NCBI GenBank assembly: GCA_965263305.1
Contig: OZ253666.1
Span: 744,001 to 808,000, forward strand
Length of the DNA: 64,000 nucleotides
Direction of reading: 5' to 3'
Source of the DNA: MED-G105 sp965263305
GTDB taxonomy: Bacteria; Pseudomonadota; Alphaproteobacteria; Caulobacterales; Parvularculaceae
Positions within the stretch are counted from its first letter, which is position 1. The number at the start of each line of letters is the position of its first letter. Under the pieces are notes generated by a model that searched no databases, was not told where the DNA came from, and saw nothing but the letters and a program-made list of their open reading frames with translations. Shown in pieces: positions 9,696-18,018 of this stretch. The position numbers and the translations under genes are program-made.

Positions 9696-9723
9696 AGTAT
9701 TGTCGCGCCATTCCTGACGTCAA
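9696..9723 (-). promoter_or_regulatory. predicted promoter of popZ
   Basis: On the minus strand TTGACG (9723-9718) is followed after 16 bases by AATACT (9701-9696), about 60 bases before the popZ ATG. The -35 is close to the alphaproteobacterial housekeeping sigma consensus; the -10 matches 4 of 6. This is a prediction from pattern only. Confidence 0.35.
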
Positions 9724-9844
9724 ACAACACAACTTCGCCACTAAGAAGCTGCTTCGTTATAAGTAGCAACCCAAAGGTTGAGTAAAAGTTACGGGTTTCG
9801 CGTTGACCGATTGAAGGCCCCGAGCGCGATTCAGAATACAATCT

Positions 9845-11209
9845 TTAGTTGCCCGCCAACCCATCACTCGCGCCTGTCACAACGTCTAGGGTCAATACCC
9901 CGGTGCTGGCCAACAGGGAGAAAAGGGCGAATCGTTCGTCTCGTTTGGCGTTGGCGAGAGAGACGGCGCTGTTCAAAAATTCCTGTTCCGCATTCAGCAC
10001 ATCAAGCGTCGTGCGGGCGCCAAGTTGGGCCTCACGGCGCACGCCGGTGAGGGCAAGGTCATTGGCGCTTAGCTGGGATTCAGCTGACGTGATCGTCGCC
10101 TGAGCGGCCAAGAGTTGCGACCAAGCTGCCGTGACATTGGCCGCAACCGAGCGCTCCGCTTCAGTAATGCGCCGGCGATCGGCCTCGTTCAGCGCTTTTG
10201 CCTCCCGCACCCGAGAGATATTGAGCCCGCCTAGAAAGATAGGCACCGACGCACGAACCCCATAGCTGAATTGCTCGTTACTTTCGATAAACGAAGAGGG
10301 TTGCTCCGCATATTGATAGTTAGAGGTTATCGCGATTTCCGGCGAAAAAGCGCTGCGGGCGATGGCGACCTGCCGACGAGACGCTTTTTCATTGGCGCGC
10401 GCCAGGATAGCCGCAGGAGAAAATTCCTGAGCAAGGATCAAAGCCTCATCCAGAGATGTCGGCGCTGAGGGCATTGCAGGGTCTTCCTCCAAGGCGCCAG
10501 GCGCCGCCCCAACCAATTCTTGGTACTGCGCTCGGCTGATGGAAAGCTGCCCCTGTGACACGGCAAGCTGCGCCTTTGCGCCCGCCAGGCGCGCTTCAGC
10601 CTGGGCCACATCGGTGCGCGTGACATCGCCAACCCGAAACCGCAGATCCGCTTCTTCCTTTTGACGCATGAGCACGGAAACGTTGTTCGCGTTTGCCTTG
10701 AAAACCGTTTGATCCCGAACCACGTCGAAATAGGCGCCCGCAGCGCGGAGCAGCACATCCTGTTCGACGGACACAAGTTGCGCCCCACCCGCATCAACCC
10801 GCGCCCGCGCTTGGCGGATCGTGTTCACGTTACGCAAACCGTTGAAAAGCACGAGTTCGCCATCAACCTGGGCATTGACCTGATCAAGCGTCACATCTTG
10901 ATCCGGAAACGTACCGCCAGCGAAAACCTGAGTTTGGTCGGCGCGATTGACGGACCCACCCGCTGTCACTTGAGGAAGTGCCCCTGACCATGCCTGCGGC
11001 TTTAGTTCGCGGGTTGCGCGCTGTCGAGCGCGCTCAGCCTGGATTGATGGATTAGTGTCGTAAGCCTGGCGCAAGGCATCTTGAAGAGGTTGAGCGCCAC
11101 CCGGGCCCGCGACAACAACGGACATCACAACGCCGGCCAATAAACCGCGAAGCAACTTGGTCGCGCTCTTTTCTTCGCGTGTATCGAGGCCAGATCCGTT
11201 CTTACTCAT
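9845..11209 (-). CDS. tolC: TolC family outer membrane efflux protein
   Basis: A 454-residue outer membrane channel subunit for type I secretion and multidrug export. An N-terminal export signal (LLRGLLAGVVMSVVVAGPGGA) is followed by two outer-membrane-efflux repeats with the heptad-rich coiled coils and the GEGTRTDV-like turns of the family (VGDVTRTDVAQAEARLA; LGARTTLDVLNAEQEF). I use the ATG at 11209, as the TTG just before it has no better support. No inner-membrane pump or adaptor is adjacent, so it is probably shared by several systems. The order pcm-tolC-popZ is the usual one in this group. Confidence 0.93.
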   Translation of the reverse strand: MSKNGSGLDTREEKSATKLLRGLLAGVVMSVVVAGPGGAQPLQDALRQAYDTNPSIQAERARQRATRELKPQAWSGALPQVTAGGSVNRADQTQVFAGGTFPDQDVTLDQVNAQVDGELVLFNGLRNVNTIRQARARVDAGGAQLVSVEQDVLLRAAGAYFDVVRDQTVFKANANNVSVLMRQKEEADLRFRVGDVTRTDVAQAEARLAGAKAQLAVSQGQLSISRAQYQELVGAAPGALEEDPAMPSAPTSLDEALILAQEFSPAAILARANEKASRRQVAIARSAFSPEIAITSNYQYAEQPSSFIESNEQFSYGVRASVPIFLGGLNISRVREAKALNEADRRRITEAERSVAANVTAAWSQLLAAQATITSAESQLSANDLALTGVRREAQLGARTTLDVLNAEQEFLNSAVSLANAKRDERFALFSLLASTGVLTLDVVTGASDGLAGN

Positions 11210-11255
11210 CAAAACACCATCTGATTACGTTCCAGGGGATAACGCCGAAACGCCC

Positions 11256-11909
11256 CTAGAATTGGAATGTGCGCGGTTTCTCAAAACCAGCCAATACCTG
11301 CCGGGCCGCCGCGTCGAAAACCGTTTTCGACGACCAATCATCACCCGATTTGGTAAACACAACGCCTTTTGCAACGCCGCCATCCCGAATAATTGCAGCC
11401 AACCGACCGCCATCCTTCAACTGTTGCAACAACACGTCAGGCGCCTGCTCAATAACTGATGCAATGAGAATAACATCATAGGGGCCCTGATCGGCGGCGC
11501 CTTTCGCTGGATCAGCGATCAAGGCAGCGGTATTGACCCGGTCAAGCGCCGCCCAATTTTCCTGAGCTTGCGCCGCAAGGGCCTCATCCGCCTCCACAGC
11601 GACAGCCATCTCGCAAAGCATTGATAAAACGGCTGTGGAATACCCAACCCCGCAGGCGACATCGAGGGCGAGATCCGTCGGCTCCGGGCTCAGGGCCGTC
11701 ACCAATTTCGCGAAATCACGCGCTGCAATCAAAGAACGGCCCGGCGCATAGGGCAATTCACGTTCGACATAGGCTTGTTCCTTCAAGCCGGCTGGTAAAA
11801 AGCTCTCCCGCGGGATTGTTTCCAAAGCATCAAGCAAGCGCAAATCGGTCACATCATTGGGGCGGACCTGAGAGTCGACCATCATATGGCGGGCGGCGGC
11901 GAAATCCAT
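11256..11909 (-). CDS. protein-L-isoaspartate O-methyltransferase family protein
   Basis: A 217-residue SAM-dependent methyltransferase of the PIMT family. The N-terminal MVDSQVRPNDVTD is the form typical of the alphaproteobacterial relatives found beside tolC. The SAM-binding motif I is LDVACGVGYSTAVL, followed by an acidic residue ending the second strand (AVEADEAL). Classical Pcm repairs isoaspartyl residues; this branch is divergent and its activity on isoaspartate is not established. The start at ATG 11909 is chosen because the family begins there and an AAGGA site lies 10 bases ahead; a frame continues upstream to 11954. It ends 46 bases before the tolC ATG, so the two are probably co-transcribed. 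Confidence 0.82.
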   Translation of the reverse strand: MDFAAARHMMVDSQVRPNDVTDLRLLDALETIPRESFLPAGLKEQAYVERELPYAPGRSLIAARDFAKLVTALSPEPTDLALDVACGVGYSTAVLSMLCEMAVAVEADEALAAQAQENWAALDRVNTAALIADPAKGAADQGPYDVILIASVIEQAPDVLLQQLKDGGRLAAIIRDGGVAKGVVFTKSGDDWSSKTVFDAAARQVLAGFEKPRTFQF

Positions 11910-12263
11910 CAACGAGTTTTCCTTCACGAACGGCATAGCGACAGCGCGCATCATAAATTCCTACGCAGCTGACACCGAAAGGTTTGTCTTTTGGTTGACG
12001 ACCGATTACCGCCCGAAGCGGCGTTCAACAAGTCATCAGATGGCGACGGGGCGCATATGGTCCTGCGGCTCTTTCATCGCGTCGTAGAATAAGGCGCAAA
12101 CTGCCCCTCTTCGCGGATAAACGCCAGCGCCAAAGATCGACTGGAAAAGAAAGATGCCCCTGTTAGCATTTCTGTTTTGACCTGGAAGACCCCTCAGGCT
12201 ATGAGGCTCCCCTCCGCATTTGACGCATTAAGGAGACTTCTCTGAAAAGCGTCGCGCAAAGGT
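11910..12263. other. 354-base gap between pcm-like gene and tRNA-Cys
   Basis: I see no protein gene here. It holds the upstream region of the pcm-tolC unit on the minus strand and, at its right end, the predicted promoter and a roughly 50-base leader of the tRNA-Cys gene. Confidence 0.6.
12177..12205 (+). promoter_or_regulatory. predicted promoter of tRNA-Cys
   Basis: TTGACC at 12177-12182 and TATGAG at 12200-12205 are separated by exactly 17 bases, ending 58 bases before the mature tRNA. A short inverted repeat (CCTCA / TGAGG) spans the spacer and -10. Prediction only. Confidence 0.5.
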
Positions 12264-12337
12264 GGTCACGTGGCGGAGTGGTGACGCAGCGGCCTGCAAA
12301 GCCGTGTACGCCGGTTCGATTCCGGCCGTGACCTCCA
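12264..12337 (+). tRNA. tRNA-Cys (GCA)
   Basis: A 74-base cloverleaf including an encoded 3' CCA (12335-12337). The acceptor stem GGTCACG (12264-12270) pairs fully with CGTGACC (12327-12333), and the discriminator base is T, as expected for tRNA-Cys. The anticodon stem 12289-12293 pairs with 12301-12305, and the loop CTGCAAA puts anticodon GCA at 12296-12298. The T arm is CCGG-TTCGATT-CCGG. Confidence 0.97.
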
Positions 12338-12366
12338 TCCTTCTCCCCGATTGAAGAGCAGGTTTT

Positions 12367-14088
12367 TCACTGAGCGAGGTCACCAGCGGGTTTCAACCAT
12401 CCTTTATAGGAAGCAACGCGCCCACCAATGGGCATATCAATCACGACGTCAAAACAGGCCCGTCCTTCATCATCGACAAATTCTTTGGTGCGGCTAATCG
12501 GGAGAAGCCATTGCGGCAACGGGATACTGCAGCAGCTTCCGGCAACCACAGGGTATTTCAAACGCCCGTCCTCCAACCGCAATTGAATGGCGAACTGTAA
12601 AAGCCCAAACCGTTCGATCAGAACGGTCCTCCCGCGCCGTTTGCCGGGGCGCAAATAAGAGCGAAAAGTTTTACCCCCAAAACGCCGGGTCCAGGTTTCG
12701 CTAGGAACGCTCTTTTTCTCCTCCCGGCGCATCTCAACAGTGACAGGAACATTTTGCCCTGCCGGGGCGAACCCCGCAATCGCGCCGGCCAGCCGGGCAA
12801 AAAAATTATCGCCCCGGGTGATGCGAGCTTCACCGCGCCAAACCCTTATGACTGGCGCAGTATGTAAATCGACGATCTCAGGCGGCGCAGTATAAAATTC
12901 CGTTCCCAGAATAGCTGGAAACACCATTGGCAAGATCTGGCGCTCAACAGACATTTGCGCGTTTAAGCGGGTCAACGCTTTTTCCGCCTCAGCCAAGGAA
13001 AAGACACCTAGGGCGGGGCGAGCGCCGGGCGCTATACCATCGTTGATTAATTTCTCAATCATGATCTGTACCGGGATTGTTGGCACCTCAGGTCCACGCC
13101 CCCCTTTTACGATCAGCGTCCATCGGCGCTCTTCCGCCGAGCCTTCGGGCGTTAACCCAACGACCTTGGTGATCATGCCGCCGCGATCTGAGCCGAAGGG
13201 GATCAACCCCATCGCAGCAACACGCAGGGCGTTCGTCGAAAACCCGAGATTCGGCAATAACCCGATACGCACCAGTCTCGACAAAACACTGAGACCGCCA
13301 TGCATGAATTTTAGTTCTAACCCTGCACGGAATAAAACCGTGCGAGCGTTAAAATGGTCTGGAAAAAGCGCAAGATCCGGCGCGCCGATAAAACTCGCCC
13401 AACGGTTTTTTAGGGGTCGGCCCTGCTTAGTTGTGAGGGTCAACGTGCGCCTATCGCTCCACCCCGTCACCATTTTCTGAGCGCCGTCCCACTGCACGGG
13501 GATATCTTGACCAACTTGTTCCAGGATTGCGCGCATCACCGAAACCCCTCTAGGGGCGCGGTTCCCTGGTAAAATTGCGCTCTCGATCAAATGAATATCC
13601 GTCAAGCCGTCGCGCAATTCCTCCACGGCGGCTGAGGAAAGGGCCGGCACGCTTGAGACGCCGGAGAGCACGGCAACGCCGGCTGTACGGGCCGCCTCGT
13701 CCAGCATTGTGATGCCTTTTGTAAATGAGGCGTCGTCAGAAAGGTCGAGATAATGCGCCCCGCATTCGATGGCCGCGCGCGCCACCCCGTATTTTTGGCG
13801 CTCATAGACTTGAAACGGGCCCGCGGCATCAATCACCGCGAAGGGCGCTAACTCCTCTAGGGCGCCATAAATGCTGCGCCCCGACGCATTCAACACCGCC
13901 GGCCGGCCGCCATGGTTGATGCAAAAATCGCGCGCCTTATCGCCGTCACGGCCAGCAACAATCACATTGAATTTCTTTTCCGCAATGAGCGCCTTGGCGA
14001 GGCGACCGCCAAACACGCCATAACCGCCGATGATGACGATGCGTTTCGGCGCCGTTGGGTCTGACGGGTTGTTCAACTGTTCTGACAA
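12367..14088 (-). CDS. saccharopine dehydrogenase-like reductase with DUF4166 domain
   Basis: A 573-residue two-part protein. Residues about 15-370 form a saccharopine dehydrogenase-type NAD(P)-binding domain with a Rossmann motif IVIIGGYGVFGGRLA and a conserved YLDLSDDASF segment. Residues about 390-570 match the DUF4166 pattern (RVWRGEARITRGDNFFARLAG ... MPIGGRVASYKGWL). The fusion occurs in many proteobacteria but has no firmly known substrate. No ATG lies upstream of the Rossmann motif; the start shown is a TTG, and a second TTG is 12 bases further in. It follows accA by 22 bases on the same strand, so it is probably co-transcribed. Confidence 0.75.
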   Translation of the reverse strand: MSEQLNNPSDPTAPKRIVIIGGYGVFGGRLAKALIAEKKFNVIVAGRDGDKARDFCINHGGRPAVLNASGRSIYGALEELAPFAVIDAAGPFQVYERQKYGVARAAIECGAHYLDLSDDASFTKGITMLDEAARTAGVAVLSGVSSVPALSSAAVEELRDGLTDIHLIESAILPGNRAPRGVSVMRAILEQVGQDIPVQWDGAQKMVTGWSDRRTLTLTTKQGRPLKNRWASFIGAPDLALFPDHFNARTVLFRAGLELKFMHGGLSVLSRLVRIGLLPNLGFSTNALRVAAMGLIPFGSDRGGMITKVVGLTPEGSAEERRWTLIVKGGRGPEVPTIPVQIMIEKLINDGIAPGARPALGVFSLAEAEKALTRLNAQMSVERQILPMVFPAILGTEFYTAPPEIVDLHTAPVIRVWRGEARITRGDNFFARLAGAIAGFAPAGQNVPVTVEMRREEKKSVPSETWTRRFGGKTFRSYLRPGKRRGRTVLIERFGLLQFAIQLRLEDGRLKYPVVAGSCCSIPLPQWLLPISRTKEFVDDEGRACFDVVIDMPIGGRVASYKGWLKPAGDLAQ

Positions 14089-14110
14089 GGATCAACCCAA
14101 TTCAGTCGGC

Positions 14111-15115
14111 CTATGCGCCAACGGCGCGGCCAATGGCGAGGAATTTCTCACGACGATGGCGCTTTAATTCGTCCGACGACAGATGGTCGAGATCGCTCAA
14201 CGCTGTTTCGATCGCATCTCCGAGACGCTCAATGGTCAGCGCCGGATCGCGATGGGCGCCGCCGACGGGCTCCTGCACGATGGCGTCGATAACGCCCAGT
14301 TCTTTTAGGTCCGAAGCCGCGATCTTCATCGCTTCAGCCGCGTCAGGCGCTTTGCTTTCGCCCTTACCGGCGGCGTCCTTCCAAAGAATGGAGGCGCACC
14401 CCTCAGGCGAGATCACGGAGTAAATGGAATGCTCAAGCATCAACACAGTATTGGCCGCCGCCAGCGCCACCGCACCGCCGGACCCGCCCTCTCCGACGAT
14501 CACCGCAATCATCGGGGTCGACAATGACAGGCATTTTTCCGTGCAACTTGCGATCGCTTCGGCTTGCCCACGCTCTTCAGCGCCGCGACCAGGGTACGCG
14601 CCCGCTGTATCAACAAGCGTGACCACCGGCAGGGAAAACCGCTCCGCCATATCCATGAGGCGGATCGCTTTGCGATACCCCTCTGGCGAGGCCATGCCAA
14701 AATTGTGCTTTACCCGGGCCGCTGTATCGACGCCCTTTTCATGGCCGATCAGCATAATCGGCCTGCCGCGCAAAAGGGCCGGCCCGCCAAGAATGGCTTC
14801 ATCTTCGCCAAAAAATCGATCACCGGCGAGGGGCGAGAAATCTTCGACTAACTGGGCGGAGTAGTCGCAAAAATGGGGGCGACTGGCATGGCGCGCGACC
14901 TGGGTCTTTTGCCAACGGGATAGCTTCGCATAGGTGTCTTTGAGAAGTTGCGCCGCCTTTCCTTCAAGGCGTTCGATCTCCTCCTGAACATTGACATTAT
15001 CGTCTGCGCCTTTGCTCTCACCGTCCCCGTCGATGGGGGTGTTCATATCCCGTAGGGCGTCAATTTTGCCTTCAAGGTCGGCGATGGGACGTTCGAAATC
15101 GAGATAGGTTCGCAA
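14111..15115 (-). CDS. accA: acetyl-CoA carboxylase carboxyltransferase subunit alpha
   Basis: The alpha subunit of the carboxyltransferase that moves the carboxyl group from biotin to acetyl-CoA, the first step of fatty acid synthesis; it pairs with AccD. The 334-residue protein has the family N-terminus RTYLDFERPIADLEGKI, the crotonase-like core with VTLVDTAGAYPG, and the GEGGSGGAVALA oxyanion region. I place the start at a TTG (15115): it gives the conserved MRTYLDFE beginning and has an AAGGAG site (15129-15124) 8 bases ahead. A GTG at 15145 would add 10 unconserved residues and has no ribosome site. accD is not in the window. Confidence 0.93.
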   Translation of the reverse strand: MRTYLDFERPIADLEGKIDALRDMNTPIDGDGESKGADDNVNVQEEIERLEGKAAQLLKDTYAKLSRWQKTQVARHASRPHFCDYSAQLVEDFSPLAGDRFFGEDEAILGGPALLRGRPIMLIGHEKGVDTAARVKHNFGMASPEGYRKAIRLMDMAERFSLPVVTLVDTAGAYPGRGAEERGQAEAIASCTEKCLSLSTPMIAVIVGEGGSGGAVALAAANTVLMLEHSIYSVISPEGCASILWKDAAGKGESKAPDAAEAMKIAASDLKELGVIDAIVQEPVGGAHRDPALTIERLGDAIETALSDLDHLSSDELKRHRREKFLAIGRAVGA

Positions 15116-15316
15116 GGCAGGCGCTCCTTCATGTCGCTTAGGCACTGGAATCGAGAGTGAATTAGGTAGGGTAGGCCCCTACCCGGCGCAAGCGGGAAAA
15201 AACGCCGGGCGCCGCCCGCTATCAGCGAAGATAACGATAGTAAGCGATCCAACAGCCCGAACCGTCATAGCGTATTACGGTCAATCTCACGACCGCGCCT
15301 TAATAGGGCGCCCGTT

Positions 15317-17023
15317 TTAACGCGTTGGCTTCAGGCTAGGCGTTAGCCCGTCATCGGGCGAGGTTGGCGGCGCGCCATCATTGACCGCCCCGACGGCGCC
15401 AGTGGGAGCACTCGCCTCGGGGAACGATGCCGCCCAAGCGCGCTCAAAGGCGCGTTGACGAACGACCGCTCCGAGGCCCGCCACCTCCAACGCACGATCG
15501 GCGACGGCATCCGCCACCGGATCTCCCTGATAGTCGTCTCCGGTCAGCGCCAATGCCGCCAATCCCGCTTGTCCAGCGACATCGCGCGTGGCCGCGTCAA
15601 AGGCGGCGTCGACAAGTTCTGCTAAGGCGTAGCGATCTTCCACCGGCGCAGCGCGGGAATAGGCTTCCGATAGCCCGCGCGGGGGAGACAGAGCAACATT
15701 CGCCGCGGCCGCAACATTGCCGCCAAGGGACGGCGACAGGACACCAAGCAGGTTCGTCAGCTCAATGAATGAAAGCGCCGTTTCTTCATCCAATGTCGAA
15801 ACGCCCTGCCCTAACATCGACATCAACCACCTTTGCGCGCCGTCGGGGTCACCCACCGCCATGCGCGCAAGCGCAAAAGCGCCAGCTTCACTTGGCGCAA
15901 CAACAACACCTTCAAGATCTTTGATATCATCTGCATAAAGAAGTGATGCCGCAAAGGCGCGCGAATGGGTTGGCGCGGCGTTCAGCGTATTGGCGATAGC
16001 GCTCGCCTTATCGCGCAAGAACTCCGGCGCCGCCATTTGAGCAATAGTTTGGTAGACCGCCGCATCGCGCAACGGATCGTTCGCCTCCCCCGCAGCAGCC
16101 GCGGTCAGCGCGCCAGGCTCGAAGATGAACGACCCATAGATTGCCCGCAAAACACCTGCATCAAGGACGCCCATTGAAGCGGCTTTCGCCGTCGCCGCAA
16201 GACGGGTGCGAGCATCCACAGACTTGTCCAAAGCAATCGACTTCAGGACACCGCCATTGCCCACCTCCAACGCAGACGGAGCGATGACCGCGCCGATCTC
16301 GCGCAGGACCGCAAGTTGGAGCGCTTCTTCGGGCGCGACCGGCAGTTTGAGCGGGGACGGCGCGGAAAGCGCAGTCAGAAGGGCGTTCTCATTTTCATTC
16401 AACAGGCCCTGCTCTCGCAAAATGCCGAGAGTTAGATCGGCGCTGTCATATTGCTTCGCGACAGCCGCACAAAAAATCCGCAGCTTGACCCAGAACGGCG
16501 CATCTTTTCCCCGTGATAGTCGGCTTGACCGACCGCAGGCGGCGTCTTTATCGCCGTCCAGTAAATCCGCTACCGCTAATGACTGGCCTACATGGGGATC
16601 GCTTTGCGGCGCATTGGAAAGGCTCGCGAGATTACGCGCCTCTTCCGTGAAACCAGCTGAGGCGAGCGCCAACAATTTACGCCCCCCGAGAGACGGCGCG
16701 GCGCCCTGCGGCGTGTCGCCTGGCGATAGATATAGGCGTCGCATGGCGGCCCCGAGACTTGCCGAAACGGGCCGCGCTGGCGCAGCGTCCAGAAGCGATT
16801 CCAAGACGGACGCCTCAGCGCCGCGCCATAATGTGTTCGGCAGCGCGCCCGTCGCTGGCGTTAGCACCCCTGTTGCAAATGCGTCTTTGTAAAGCGAGGT
16901 CGCTTCCACTGGTTGAAGGGCGCCAGGCTGTGCGACCTCGGTTTGCGCCATGGAAGCGCTTTGCACCGCGGCCATGGCGGCAAACGCCGCCAACACTCGG
17001 TTTTTCATGCTATTACTCGACAT
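15317..17023 (-). CDS. exported hypothetical protein, Ala-rich helical
   Basis: A 568-residue protein with a signal peptide (MKNRVLAAFAAMAAVQSASMAQ) and an Ala/Leu-rich, apparently all-helical body without recognisable motifs. The repeated short helix pairs suggest a TPR-like or solenoid fold, and the last 30 residues are Pro/Gly-rich. I start it at ATG 17023, which has an AGGAGG site 12 bases upstream; the next in-frame ATG, 17008, is also possible. The start lies inside the end of a 42-codon membrane peptide gene (11-base overlap), so translation is probably coupled. It sits upstream of and divergent from aroK. I do not recognise the family. Confidence 0.65.
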   Translation of the reverse strand: MSSNSMKNRVLAAFAAMAAVQSASMAQTEVAQPGALQPVEATSLYKDAFATGVLTPATGALPNTLWRGAEASVLESLLDAAPARPVSASLGAAMRRLYLSPGDTPQGAAPSLGGRKLLALASAGFTEEARNLASLSNAPQSDPHVGQSLAVADLLDGDKDAACGRSSRLSRGKDAPFWVKLRIFCAAVAKQYDSADLTLGILREQGLLNENENALLTALSAPSPLKLPVAPEEALQLAVLREIGAVIAPSALEVGNGGVLKSIALDKSVDARTRLAATAKAASMGVLDAGVLRAIYGSFIFEPGALTAAAAGEANDPLRDAAVYQTIAQMAAPEFLRDKASAIANTLNAAPTHSRAFAASLLYADDIKDLEGVVVAPSEAGAFALARMAVGDPDGAQRWLMSMLGQGVSTLDEETALSFIELTNLLGVLSPSLGGNVAAAANVALSPPRGLSEAYSRAAPVEDRYALAELVDAAFDAATRDVAGQAGLAALALTGDDYQGDPVADAVADRALEVAGLGAVVRQRAFERAWAASFPEASAPTGAVGAVNDGAPPTSPDDGLTPSLKPTR

Positions 17024-17141
17024 TTTGGCGCACGGCCTCCTGTTCAATAACCCTTGTCTCCGGCTCCAAGGCCAGCCCATAAAAAAACAGAGCGACAAGC
17101 GCCAGGAGAAAAATAAAAACGACGCCGGCGATAAATTTCAT
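17013..17141 (-). CDS. 42-residue single-pass membrane peptide
   Basis: A short gene whose product begins MKFIAGVVFIFLLALVALFF: a two-residue cytoplasmic start, one hydrophobic helix (about residues 3-24), and a charged tail (EPETRVIEQEAVRQNVE). The ATG has a GAGGA ribosome site 7 bases ahead. The TAA stop lies 11 bases inside the downstream 568-aa gene. The good ribosome site, the clear membrane helix and the coupled overlap together argue that it is real. The function is unknown; a partner of the secreted neighbour is the simplest guess. Confidence 0.6.
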   Translation of the reverse strand: MKFIAGVVFIFLLALVALFFYGLALEPETRVIEQEAVRQNVE

Positions 17142-17406
17142 GTCAGCTTCCTCACCAAACTCGGGAACGCTTCTGTTATGAGCGTGGCGCGGACCGCCGC
17201 CAATACAAAAAGGTCTATAACCCCAGTCATAGCCGACGACGCCTAATGGGGTAAAGCTCGTCCTTAGAATCCCAGTTCCGTTGTATCTGTTGAGGGGCGC
17301 GCTTTTTTCGAAATGATTTTTTTCAACCCGATTCCAGGTCTAATCTTGATCAATAAGCATTGGCGGGTCTGGCGCCCCGGCTCGTGCTTCTCTACATCCA
17401 TAAACT

Positions 17407-18018
17407 ATGGATTCTGGTGAAGAAAAAGAAGGGACGCCCTCAGCCGCGCCGCGACCTGCGATGACAAATAGTCGGCTGAACGGATGGCGGCCCACCCGGC
17501 CTATTGTTCTTGTCGGCATGATGGGAGTCGGGAAGACCACCATTGGTCGCCGTCTTGCCCCGCGGCTCGGCCTGCCCTTTGTGGATGCCGATGAGGAAAT
17601 CGAAAAAGCCGCCGGTATGAGCGTCGCGGACCTATTTAGCGCCCACGGCGAGGAAAGTTTTCGGCGCGGCGAGGCCCAGGTGATTGAACGGTTACTTTCC
17701 GAAGAGCCGATCGTGTTGGCGACGGGCGGCGGCGCGATGAAAAATGACGCCACCCGAGAGATGATCAAAACCCACGCCCTGTCGATTTGGCTACAGGCCG
17801 ATGTTGACGTGATCGTATCGCGCGCCACACGGCGCCCGACCCGGCCCCTGTTAAAAAACGGCGACCCCCATGAGATTATTACAAGGCTTTTAAAAGAGCG
17901 AACGCCATTTTACGCCAATGCCGATATCAAAGTAGAGGCGAATATCGGGCCCCATAGCAGCACCGTGGACGCGGTTCTTTCCGCCATCGCCGACCATATA
18001 AAAAGCACCCCCGCCTAA
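17407..18018 (+). CDS. aroK: shikimate kinase
   Basis: Phosphorylates shikimate with ATP in aromatic amino acid synthesis. The 203-residue protein carries the P-loop GMMGVGKT (37-44), the shikimate-contact DADEEIE and FR (ESFRRGEAQVI), the GGG loop (ATGGGA) and the lid Arg segment TRRPTRPLL. The first ~30 residues are an unconserved, disordered extension. No clear ribosome site precedes ATG 17407, and ATG 17461 could be the true start. Its TAA overlaps the aroB ATG by one base (TAATG), so aroK-aroB is a coupled unit, a common arrangement. Confidence 0.95.
   Translation: MDSGEEKEGTPSAAPRPAMTNSRLNGWRPTRPIVLVGMMGVGKTTIGRRLAPRLGLPFVDADEEIEKAAGMSVADLFSAHGEESFRRGEAQVIERLLSEEPIVLATGGGAMKNDATREMIKTHALSIWLQADVDVIVSRATRRPTRPLLKNGDPHEIITRLLKERTPFYANADIKVEANIGPHSSTVDAVLSAIADHIKSTPA

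Noticed and set aside
12264..14110. Integration site or genomic island at tRNA-Cys
   Set aside because: No integrase, no repeat of the tRNA 3' end downstream, and the next gene is an ordinary chromosomal one.
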